Shown piece after piece: positions 1-8,931 of a stretch of DNA of 64,000 bases (within the stretch, counting starts at the first letter, position 1; the number at the start of each line of letters is the position of its first letter). The stretch spans positions 76,367,494 to 76,431,493 of the forward strand of contig CM042013.1 in assembly GCA_023525715.1 (NCBI GenBank), written 5' to 3'. This DNA comes from Cichorium intybus (Eukaryota > Streptophyta > Magnoliopsida > Asterales > Asteraceae). The position numbers and the translations under genes are program-made. Below the pieces are notes generated by a model. That model did no database searches. It was not told where the DNA came from and saw only the letters and a program-made list of their open reading frames with translations.

Positions 1-735
1 AAACCCTAATCCGGCCCCTTGATAATTTCGAAATTTGCTATTAGGGTTTTAGGAGGTTTTCTATTTTTGGTAACTTTATTTGTTAATTAAATGGATAACC
101 TTAAACCCCATTATCTGAATTCGAAATCTAAGGGGTTTAGGATAGGTTTTAATTAATTTGATTAATTTGGATAAACCTATCTTAATTTGAATTAATTTAA
201 TTAATTGTTAATTAAAAGATAATTCAAAAGGGATTTAATTAATTTTAAATTGTCGAAAATTAATAGAAAATCCAGAAAAATATTTTAAAATGTTTAAAAT
301 ATTTAGATTTAATTAATTTAATTAAGTGGTAATTAAAATTGATTAAATCGAATTTGAGGTTTAATTTAATTTAAAATTTAATTGTTAAATTTGGTAAAAT
401 TAAAAGATAAACCTTGAATATTTTAAAGGGTTTTAAAATACATCTTATATATGTTATTAATCGTTAATACTATATGTATAAGATAAAATTGGTCAGTCAA
501 TTCAATAGGAGACTGCCTATAAAATGGTAGTCTAATGGGTGAATAGTCTCACCTACCGCTCGCCTGATCAGTGGAGGGTCGTTAGCCGGACAGTTTTGAT
601 AGGACCACTTAATCATTAAAAGTATAATGATTAAAGTACTAGAACCTTTACACAAAAATCCCAAATCTAGTTGCTTTAGGAAAAATGTGAATTTGATGCT
701 ACCCCATGAAATTGCACATTGCACTTTATGAAACG

Positions 736-769
736 TTGGTGGAGCGTGTGTGGTTTACCGGCACACCAA
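736..769 (+). promoter_or_regulatory. Leader RNA hairpin 1 (CopA-1)
   Basis: The arms TTGGTG (736-741) and CACCAA (764-769) are perfectly complementary and enclose a segment shared with hairpin 2, GAGCGTGTGTGGTTTACCGG. The same hairpin is at 55963-55996 in CopA-2. Confidence 0.5.
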
Positions 770-816
770 TGGGGGTTCATAAAGAGTGGCAATGGGTGTC
801 TCGGGTGTTATCATTG

Positions 817-850
817 TTGATGGAGCGTGTGTGGTTTACCGGCACATCAA
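817..850 (+). promoter_or_regulatory. Leader RNA hairpin 2 (CopA-1)
   Basis: The arms TTGATG (817-822) and CATCAA (845-850) pair perfectly around the same loop segment as hairpin 1. Relative to hairpin 1 the fourth pair changes from G-C to A-T on both sides, which is compensatory. The CopA-2 counterpart is 56044-56077. Confidence 0.5.
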
Positions 851-1203
851 TTTGAGATGATAATGGATCCCGAGAGTACCAAGCTAATTTGCATGGTTAT
901 TCACACCCGGTTTGTGATCCTCGGCATCCCAGTCACAAACGGTGGGGCATATCCGAGATTAAACATGCTATTGAACAGTTCAATAAATCTCAAAAGAAAC
1001 TAGGAATTCCATTTATAATAAGATTATTTTTTCCGCGGTGGAATTGGCTGAATCGTCATTCGCCTACCTTTATAAAATTTGCTTATAGATTACGGCATCC
1101 CTCTTCTATGTTGCAAATTGTTATAGTTGGATCCTAGCCTTATTTTATATTGGGTTATTATAAGGACCGACAAGTATCTAATTAAACTTACCTTCTTTTA
1201 TAG

Positions 1204-4200
1204 ATGTCTTCTGCTGATCAATCCGCTCCCCACTCAAACTCCAGTGTTCCCTCAATCCTCTCATTATGTTCCAAGGTTCAATTGAACGGGACAAACTACA
1301 ATGACTGGATTAGAAACATCAAGATGGCTCTGAGGTATGAGAACAAAGAGTATGTTCTCGAGACCGAGCTTGTCGATGTCGACCCCGAAACTGCTACTCC
1401 CGAGGAAATTGCCTCGTACCAAAAACATTCGGATGATGCGACCAAAGTGGCCTGCATCATGATTGCCACAATGAACCCCGAATTGAAGAGAATATACGAA
1501 GACTACTGGCCCTATGAGATGCACCGTGAGCTTGCGGAAAAGTTCCGTAAACAAGAGCGCATCGAAAGGTGCGAAGTGGTCAAGGACTTCACGAACAGCA
1601 AACCTAAAGATGGAGAGTCCATCTGCACCCATGTGCAAAGAATGCAAGGTTACGTGGAGCGGCTTAGAAAGCTTGCGATGCCTGTACCGGAGCAGTTGGC
1701 CGTTGACATAGTGCTTAACTCGTTACCGAGTTATTATGACCAGTTCAGGCTGGCTTATCATTTGAACAACAATCAGGCTAATATGACTGAGTTGCATCGC
1801 ATGCTTCGAGTAGCTGAGGACGGGATGAAGGGTAAAAGTGTACCCTCGGTTAATCAGCCCGTCCTAGCCATCGGAAGTGGCAAAGGAAAGAAAAGGAAGG
1901 GCCCTCCTAAGCAAAATTGGAGGGAAAAGGTTCAGGTCGGGTCATCCAGTAATGGCTCGAGAACCAAGACTTCCCACATTCCTTGTGTGGCCAACCCTGA
2001 TGAAGCCAACTGTTTTTACTGCAAAGAGAAGGGCCATTGGAAGAGAAGCTGCCCCAAATACTTGCAGGATGTCAAGGATGGGAAAGTAAAGCCATCGACA
2101 GCAGGTATGTACACTATCTCTAAAAACTCACCATCTTCTAATTCTTGGGTCCTTGATACAGGATGTGGTTTTCACATTTGTTCTGATCTGCAGGGCCTAA
2201 AGGAAAGCAGGGAGGTGGAGCACGGTAGACTGAACTTGATCACGGGCAATAGGAGATCGTCCCCTGTTACCAAGATCGGCGTTTACAGTTTAGTGCTTAG
2301 TAGTGATGTTAGTATAGAGTTATTTAATTGTTGCTATTCGCCAGAAATGGCAAGAAACATTATTTCATTTCACGCATTGTTCAGACAAGGATTTCAATTT
2401 TCTTTTGATAATAAAATTGGTTCTATTTCTGTTTTCAAAAATGGTATTTTGATTTTTACTGCTTATCCTTGTGATGGTGTGTATGAAACTGTTGAATGTG
2501 TTGACAATTTAGGACATAGTGTAAATTATATTGATTCTACCAGTGGTGTAGAAAAGGCATGTCTGTGGCATAGTCGGCTCGGGCACATCAGCAAGAAACG
2601 CATCGCCCAACTCCAAAAGGATGGAGTGTTGGAATCATTCGACCTCAGGTCGGATGATGTATGCGAATCTTGTCTGTTGGGCAAGATGACTAAATCACCC
2701 TTCAAAGGATCTTTTGAAAGAGGTGAGGGTCTGCTGGACATTATTCACACGGATGTGTGTGGTCCATTCAGATCAACCACAAAGGATGGCATGCGGTTCT
2801 ACGTGACCTTTACCGACGATTTTAGTAGATACGGTTATATCTACTTGATCAAGCACAAGTCGGACACCTTTGAAAAGTTCAAAGAGTTTAAGAACGAAGT
2901 AGAGAATCAATTAGGCAGGAAGATAAAGATGCTCAGGTCTGACAGAGGTGGAGAGTATCTAAGTATCGAGTTCCTAGACTATCTAAAGGAAAGCGGAATA
3001 GTTTCGCAGTTGACACCTCCCAGAACACCACAGTTGAACGGTGTTGCACAGAGGCGCAACCGAACCCTGTTGGACATGGTTCGTTCCATGATGAGTCGAG
3101 CTTCACTTCCCATTCACTTCTGGGGGTATGCCTTAGAGACTGCCGCCCATATCCTCAATCTTGTCCCAACTAAGAAGGTTGCTAAAACACCTCATGAGAT
3201 GTGGACGGGGAAGGTTCCCTCGTTGGCACATATCAAAGTCTGGGGTTGTGAGGCTTTCGTTAGACGAGAGACTCAAGACAAACTCGCAGATAGAAGCGAA
3301 AGGTGTTTCTTCATTGGTTATCCCAAACAGTCCTTTGGATATCTATTCTACAGACCGAGCGAGGACGTGGTCTTTGTAGCTAGACGAGCGGTCTTTCGAG
3401 ACAGAGAGCTCGTATTCAAAGAGGACAGTGGGAGTACCATTGATTTGGAAGAAATTCAAGAGTCATCAGATGACGCAACCTTAGGAGAAACTAGCAACCA
3501 ACATGAGGAAGAAGTTCCTGTTGGTCCGACAGATGTATCCTTACCTCTTAGGCGTTCTGGTAGGGTTAGCATGCCACCCGAGTTTTATGGGTTCCATATA
3601 ACTTCGGATGGGGACACGTTTGTCAGTGATAGGACACTGATAAATTTGGATGAACCAGCTAACTACCAAGAAGCAGTGGCGGGCCCTGAGTCTGCCAAGT
3701 GGAAAGAGGCCATGGATAGCGAGATCAAGTCCATGTATGACAATCAAGTTTGGAACTTGGTTGACAACGTACCGGGTCGGAAGACAGTCGGGTGCAAATG
3801 GATCTTCAAGAAGAAGACCGACATGGACGAAAAGGTACACACTTTCAAGGCAAGACTGGTTGCGAAGGGCTTTACTCAAACCCCAGGTATTGACTATGAC
3901 GAGACCTTCTCACCAGTAGCCAAGATAAAGTCTATTAGGATTATGCTGGCCATAGCTGCATTTCATGACTATGAAATTTGGCAGATGGACGTCAAAACCG
4001 CCTTCCTTAATGGAAAGTTGACTGAGGATGTCTACATGAATCAGCCAGAGGGTTTTGTCGATGCAAAGTATCCTAATAAGGTGTGTAAGCTTGAAAGATC
4101 AATCTACGGATTGAAGCAAGCTTCTCGCAGCTGGAATCTTTGTTTCCATGAGAAAGTCAAAGAGTTTGGTTTCTCTAGGAGCGAGGATGAGTCCTGCGTA

Positions 4201-5232
4201 TATGTCAAGGCTAGTGGGAGTATAGTCACCTTTCTGGTGTTGTATGTCGATGACATACTGCTCATGGGAAACGATATTCCAACCTTGCAGGGTGTCAAGG
4301 CTTGGCTTGGGAAATGTTTCGCCATGAAGGACCTAGGAGAGGCTGCCTATATTCTCGGGATAAGAATATTAAGAGATAGGAAGAAGAGACTAATTGGACT
4401 TAGTCAGGGTACATACTTGGAAAAGGTACTGAAAAGGTTTAGTATGGAAAATTCCAAGAAGGGAGAGCTACCTATCCAAAGTAATGCAAAATTGAGTAAG
4501 ACTCAAAGTCCGAGTACAGACGAAGAAATAGCTGAAATGAGTCGGGTACCTTACGCTTCGGCTGTAGGATCGATCATGTACGCTATGACGTGTACTCGCC
4601 CTGACGTGGCCTTTGCCTTGAGCATGGTCAGTCGGTACCAGGGTAACCCTGGAAGGGCGCATTGGATAGCTGTAAAGAATATACTCAAGTATCTGCGAAG
4701 GACAAAGGACATGGTGTTGGTCCTTGGAGGCAGTGATACATTGAGAGTTGAAGGATATACGGATGCCAGTTTTCAGACGGATAGAGACAGTGGTCGGTCT
4801 CAGTCTGGCTGGGTATTCCTTCTGAACGGAGGAGCAGTAACTTGGAAAAGTTCCAAGCAAGATACGGTGGCTGATTCTACTTGTGAATCAGAGTATATAG
4901 CAGCAAGTGAAGCGTCTAAGGAAGCGGCTTGGCTGAAGAACTTCATCGGTGACCTTGGAGTTGTCCCGAGTATTCAGGAGCCCGTGGAACTGTTCTGCGA
5001 TAACGAAGGTGCGGTCGCCTTGACAAAGGAACCGCGAGACCATGGAAAGTCCAGGCATATCGACAGAAAGTACCACTACATAAGGCATAAGGTAGAAGAA
5101 GGTCACCTCGTGGTAAAGAGGGTATCATCGGAAGATAATCCTACAGATCCCTTGACAAAGGCTCTGAGTAGGATTAAGCATAATCAGCATGCTAGGAGCA
5201 TTGGATTAAGAGATGATATAAAGTTTATGTAA
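1204..5232 (+). CDS. Copia gag-pol polyprotein, uninterrupted, 1342 aa
   Basis: A single ORF encodes the whole Ty1/copia polyprotein. Residues ~30-230 are a UBN2-type gag. A CCHC zinc knuckle follows (CFYCKEKGHWKRSC, ~275), then an aspartic protease with DTG at residue 318 (LDTGCGFHIC). Next come the GAG-pre-integrase zinc domain (H..H..CESCLLGK), the integrase core (HTDVCGPF, LRSDRGGEY), reverse transcriptase with YVDD, and RNase H near the C-terminus (DASF.., CESEY). The ORF has no stop or frameshift. However, residue 616 (codon 3049-3051, CAG) is Gln where the DD35E catalytic Glu belongs: it lies exactly 36 residues after the second Asp. CopA-2 has GAG there. Transposition would therefore need integrase supplied in trans. 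The ATG at 1204 is shared with CopA-2. Confidence 0.95.
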   Translation: MSSADQSAPHSNSSVPSILSLCSKVQLNGTNYNDWIRNIKMALRYENKEYVLETELVDVDPETATPEEIASYQKHSDDATKVACIMIATMNPELKRIYEDYWPYEMHRELAEKFRKQERIERCEVVKDFTNSKPKDGESICTHVQRMQGYVERLRKLAMPVPEQLAVDIVLNSLPSYYDQFRLAYHLNNNQANMTELHRMLRVAEDGMKGKSVPSVNQPVLAIGSGKGKKRKGPPKQNWREKVQVGSSSNGSRTKTSHIPCVANPDEANCFYCKEKGHWKRSCPKYLQDVKDGKVKPSTAGMYTISKNSPSSNSWVLDTGCGFHICSDLQGLKESREVEHGRLNLITGNRRSSPVTKIGVYSLVLSSDVSIELFNCCYSPEMARNIISFHALFRQGFQFSFDNKIGSISVFKNGILIFTAYPCDGVYETVECVDNLGHSVNYIDSTSGVEKACLWHSRLGHISKKRIAQLQKDGVLESFDLRSDDVCESCLLGKMTKSPFKGSFERGEGLLDIIHTDVCGPFRSTTKDGMRFYVTFTDDFSRYGYIYLIKHKSDTFEKFKEFKNEVENQLGRKIKMLRSDRGGEYLSIEFLDYLKESGIVSQLTPPRTPQLNGVAQRRNRTLLDMVRSMMSRASLPIHFWGYALETAAHILNLVPTKKVAKTPHEMWTGKVPSLAHIKVWGCEAFVRRETQDKLADRSERCFFIGYPKQSFGYLFYRPSEDVVFVARRAVFRDRELVFKEDSGSTIDLEEIQESSDDATLGETSNQHEEEVPVGPTDVSLPLRRSGRVSMPPEFYGFHITSDGDTFVSDRTLINLDEPANYQEAVAGPESAKWKEAMDSEIKSMYDNQVWNLVDNVPGRKTVGCKWIFKKKTDMDEKVHTFKARLVAKGFTQTPGIDYDETFSPVAKIKSIRIMLAIAAFHDYEIWQMDVKTAFLNGKLTEDVYMNQPEGFVDAKYPNKVCKLERSIYGLKQASRSWNLCFHEKVKEFGFSRSEDESCVYVKASGSIVTFLVLYVDDILLMGNDIPTLQGVKAWLGKCFAMKDLGEAAYILGIRILRDRKKRLIGLSQGTYLEKVLKRFSMENSKKGELPIQSNAKLSKTQSPSTDEEIAEMSRVPYASAVGSIMYAMTCTRPDVAFALSMVSRYQGNPGRAHWIAVKNILKYLRRTKDMVLVLGGSDTLRVEGYTDASFQTDRDSGRSQSGWVFLLNGGAVTWKSSKQDTVADSTCESEYIAASEASKEAAWLKNFIGDLGVVPSIQEPVELFCDNEGAVALTKEPRDHGKSRHIDRKYHYIRHKVEEGHLVVKRVSSEDNPTDPLTKALSRIKHNQHARSIGLRDDIKFM

Positions 5233-6082
5233 ATTAGATAGGTTTCGAAACTTGTAACAATGTATTGTATTTGACTCTTGTAATTTAATAATAGAGATTT
5301 ATTAACGAGTAATGGTTTACTACTTTTGTCAATACTTTATCATTGTGTTTCATTTTGCATGTTTTACTTCCTGAATAATTAGATTATTCAAATATCCACA
5401 GTCAATTACACTTTTGGGAGTAAGTGTGAAGTAAGACTGTCATGAAATTGGTAATAGATTGTCTAAGGGGTTAGACATTGCAATTGGATTGCTGCACCAT
5501 TCATGAGTACTTGGAAATGGAGATTTGAGTATTGGATAAACCCGCGCTCAATGGATTGCTTCATGGATTTTATCACGAGCAATGTTGAGATGATAATATC
5601 TTTTGATCTTTAAGCTAAGACATATGAGTTATGATTTATTAGACGGTTATTCATTGATAATACGAAAACGCATCGGTAACTCGGTGTTATAAAACGTATT
5701 GTTGTGAGTGATTTGTCTGGTAAAAGACATAAGTATATGAGTCGAAGTTTATTCGTCCCTTGACCCTAACAGGGAACAGATATCTGTAGGCCTCTCGATG
5801 AATTTGAAGTTGACTAAAATGGTTGGCCAACCGGGACTAAATTGATAGTCTAAGAGTCATATGCAAATCGGAAATCGAGGAACAGTGAATCAGACCAGGA
5901 TTGACTTTAATCCATGTCTTGAGTCTGAAAATATCTTGTTGGACGGAGGATCATCTGATCACTTATCTATGGACAGAACTGATTAGATCAGAGTTTGGCA
6001 GCGGTTTCTAGGAAGCTAAAAGTGCTGGTTAATTAGAGGTTAAATTGGTAATTATAGTCATAGACTTATCCAAGTGGGAGAC
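5233..6082 (+). other. CopA-1 3' UTR and polypurine tract
   Basis: This is non-coding sequence between the pol stop and the 3' LTR, and it aligns with 60464-61199 of CopA-2. It ends in the purine tract CAAGTGGGAGAC (6071-6082) directly before the LTR, as expected for the plus-strand primer. No other gene was seen. Confidence 0.8.
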
Positions 6083-6851
6083 TGTTGGATTAGGTGTCTA
6101 AGCCATGACTAATAATTAGTATTTACCAAATTAATAGTAGCACAGTCCATTTGGGTTGCCCTCATGGCTGGAGGTTTGTTGGAAAGTTAAGTAGAGAGAA
6201 AGGGTTGATTTATTATATGACTAATAAATCAAGATATTGTTTGTTAATATATTATGGAGATAATGTATTAATTAGAAATAATATTGTTTGATTAATAATT
6301 AATCAGAAATTAATTGGATTAATTTCTGTGACATTAATTGGATTAATCAGGAGGTCAGGGATTAAAGTCGTACAAACTCAATAGTTGAGTTGCGGCGCGC
6401 GGCGCGCAAATGTAAAGGCTGCGACGCGCGTACATATCCGCACGAATTCAATAGTTTGAATTGCGGCGCGCGGCGCGCCAACGTAAAGGCCGCGGCGCGC
6501 GTACACATAATCCGGAAAATGGGCTGCGGCTAGGGTTTCTAGCTATACCCTTTGGTTCCCTATAAATAGGGAGCCCTAGGCCTCATTATCAGGGGCTCAT
6601 TCTATTATTTCTCTCTGGAATTTCGATCCATAATCCTCTCGGCTTGGGTGTGATCTCATTTGAGGCAGGATAATTTTGCTGCTCAGCTTCCAGAAAATTC
6701 TAAAAGGTTGGTTTTTCTAATTTTATTCATTTAGTTAATTTTCTTATGGTCTTTAGGTTTTGTTATATGTTTAATTAGAAGAAAACATAGATCCTCATAG
6801 GTTGCATGTGAACTTAGGTTATTTAGTTCATGGATTGCTTAAAACCTTACA
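6083..6851 (+). repeat. CopA-1 3' LTR, 769 bp
   Basis: The LTR starts TGTTGGATTAGG and ends CCTTACA. A TATA box (CTATAAATAG) is at about 6560. Upstream of it the U3 carries a duplicated, very CpG-rich module (about 6385-6515) with repeated GCGGCGCGC and an AscI-type palindrome GGCGCGCC. The CopA-2 LTR (54820-55487) lacks this module and has an unrelated tandem motif in the same place. Confidence 0.92.
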
Positions 6852-7314
6852 ACTTCCACCTCCACCGATTCCGTTTAACCTCCGTTCGATTTGTTCCCGG
6901 TGATACTTCGCGGTGATAATAGAAATGATGTATTAACCTACGTTCGATTTGTTCCCGGTGATACTTCCACCTACAACGATTCCGATCGACAACCGGTTCA
7001 GTTCGACAAATCGACAATTACATCCTACCTCCGATCTTGATTGTTCTTCCCTTTTCTGTTTGTTCTTTGTTTCTTGTCACCTCAGATCTGTAAAACACCC
7101 AATCACATTACAGTTTCGTAAAAGGTGAAATAAAACTTTCGACCGTTCAGACCTCAATACAATCACATCCCGGTGTCCTTCTCCTTCTATGTTTGAAGCT
7201 TTCGACGGTTCAGACCTCAACTCGAGAGTTTGATGATGGTCCGATGAAGTGCTGTCAGTCAATCATTCAATTTCACTAGAATTAGATCCAGTTCCAGTGA
7301 GTTTTTCTGTTCCA
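6852..7314 (+). other. LINE 5' UTR with direct repeats
   Basis: The segment TTCGATTTGTTCCCGGTGAT recurs at about 6887 and 6947, each time in a longer repeated context beginning TAACCT and ending ATACTTC. A related ACTTCCACC..GATTCCG segment occurs at 6852 and about 6963. Monomeric 5' UTR repeats are known promoters in some LINEs; that role here is inference. Confidence 0.6.
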
Positions 7315-8931
7315 ATGGCTGACGGAGGAGGATGGCAGCAACCAAAAAGACGAAGACGAACCGTATTTTATCGATTGAAAACTCCTGGGGGGCAAGATAT
7401 CAAATCAGTAAGCGACATTTCTATTCCTATTTATATTACGAACTTTCTTGGGAACATTGGCAAAGCACAACTAATGATTCAGTGTGCGAAATATGGAACG
7501 GTGGTGGATATATTTATTTCAAAATACCTATCAAAGGCTGGAAAACGTTATGGTTTCATCAGGTTTATCAAGGTTGATGATCAAGTTAATCTTGCTAAAC
7601 AATTATGCACAATATGGTTTGGGTCGTTTAAACTATATGCTTCGGCTGATACTCATGATCGTGGATTAAAAGGGAGCAGGAAAACACATGTTGTGGGACC
7701 TAAGAAACAATATAGGGTCTCTCATGCAGTCTCGTCAAATGAAAGATCATATGCTGATGTGGTGCAACCCAAGGTGAAATCGATTGTTGCAAGGGATTCG
7801 GATAATATGTTACAATTGAAGGTTGGAGATTTCGTTTATGACAGTAAAGACACGGGGAATTTGTTAATGGCAAAAGTGAAAAGTATTGATATGTTAGCCG
7901 TAATTATCAATAGGTGTAAGGTTCAAGGTTTTCCTGAAGTGGAAGTGAAGTATTTGGGGGGTCGCTGGATTTTGTTGGAATTTCTAAATGTTATTACATG
8001 TAACAATTTTCAAAATAATTTGACATGCCAGGAGTGGATTTCTGAATTAACTCATTGGAATCGTGATTTTGTTTGTGATGAAAGAATGGTATGGTTGGAT
8101 ATAGAAGGTATGCCACTAAGATCTTGGTGCAAATCAAATTTTGAGAAAGTAGCGAATAGATAGGGTCAGGTGGTTTATATGGATGATAACTTGGGCACTA
8201 GCTTAGCTGTACATCGGCTTTGTGTTGAAACCAAAGTGATGGGGATTATTGCGGAAGAAATGACGGTAATGATTGATAATCATATTTTTGTTTTATGCAT
8301 AAGAGAGGCGATTGGGTTGTGGCCTACATTTGTTAAAGAGGAGGAAGATGTTAGTTTAGAGGATGAGCCACTTCTGGATGCTAATGATTTTAAGGAAGAA
8401 GAGGAGGATGATTTGTTCCATTCAGAATATTTACAGGACCAGGGGGAGGAGAAAGCTATTATTTCAGATCCATTTCATGTCCGACAATTAATTGAGGAAG
8501 AGACCCGGAATGTTCATGCTTCACGTAAAAAAGAAGACAATGGTGGTACTGAGGTTATAATTGATAAGGCGAAATTGGGTGATGTTAATATAAGTCGGGA
8601 AGGTAACAATCAGGTGGATCAAGATGTGTCTTCAGCCCCAGTTAGAACGGCGGGTTTCGAGTGCTCGTCTAATTCTTCAGATGATCCATCTCATCCGCCC
8701 GGTTTTTCCGATAATAATAATTTCGATGATAGGTTTGTGAAACATAACCGAGGAGAAGATAATTCATGTGGCTCGTTTAATCCTCAAATGCAAGCGATTA
8801 AACGACCTACTGTGGTGGAGGGGCTTGATGTTCTAATTGAAATGGGACAAGCAATAGGGTTTAGTATGGATGGTTGTCTTAAAGATAAGAGGGATGTTAT
8901 TAGTAGGATGCGAGTGTCTGAAGTTGTATAA
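7315..8931 (+). pseudogene. LINE ORF1 (RRM-like nucleic-acid-binding protein), one internal stop
   Basis: The start is MADGGGW at 7315, a common start type for plant LINE ORF1, followed by basic KRRRR. An RRM-like fold is suggested around residues 30-110 (IYITNFLG and YGFIRFIKVDD resemble RNP2 and RNP1). The reading frame is broken by a single TAG at 8161-8163, between the SWCKSNFEKVANR and GQVVYMDD segments. The same frame then continues to 8931, so this looks like a point nonsense change, probably from TGG. The C-terminal half is acidic and low in complexity. Such proteins coat the LINE RNA. Confidence 0.85.

Larger units (their letters stand above)
1..1203 (+). other. CopA-1 untranslated leader
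   Basis: This AT-rich leader lies upstream of the gag-pol ATG and aligns with 55488-56429 of CopA-2. It contains two similar hairpin-forming segments at 736-769 and 817-850. The 82-codon ORF at 889-1137 is not kept in frame in CopA-2, so I treat the leader as non-coding. Retroelement leaders usually hold packaging and dimerisation signals; assigning that role here is inference. Confidence 0.7.
1..6851 (+). mobile_element. CopA-1, Ty1/copia LTR retrotransposon (5' LTR outside window)
   Basis: The order is leader, gag-pol ORF, 3' UTR, PPT and 3' LTR, which is typical of Ty1/copia. The coding part and much of the leader are nearly identical to CopA-2 at 54820-61245, where the 5' LTR and PBS are visible. 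By that comparison the 5' LTR of CopA-1 ends just left of base 1. The 3' LTR ends in CTTACA at 6851. The next bases, ACTTC, are the expected right TSD, but the left TSD cannot be seen. The sequence after 6851 matches the LINE 5' UTR repeat, so CopA-1 is inserted in that LINE. Confidence 0.92.

Noticed and set aside
889..1137. 82-codon ORF in the CopA-1 leader
   Set aside because: The frame is broken by a 1-base difference in CopA-2 although the DNA is conserved; it resembles no protein I know, so it is probably non-coding leader.
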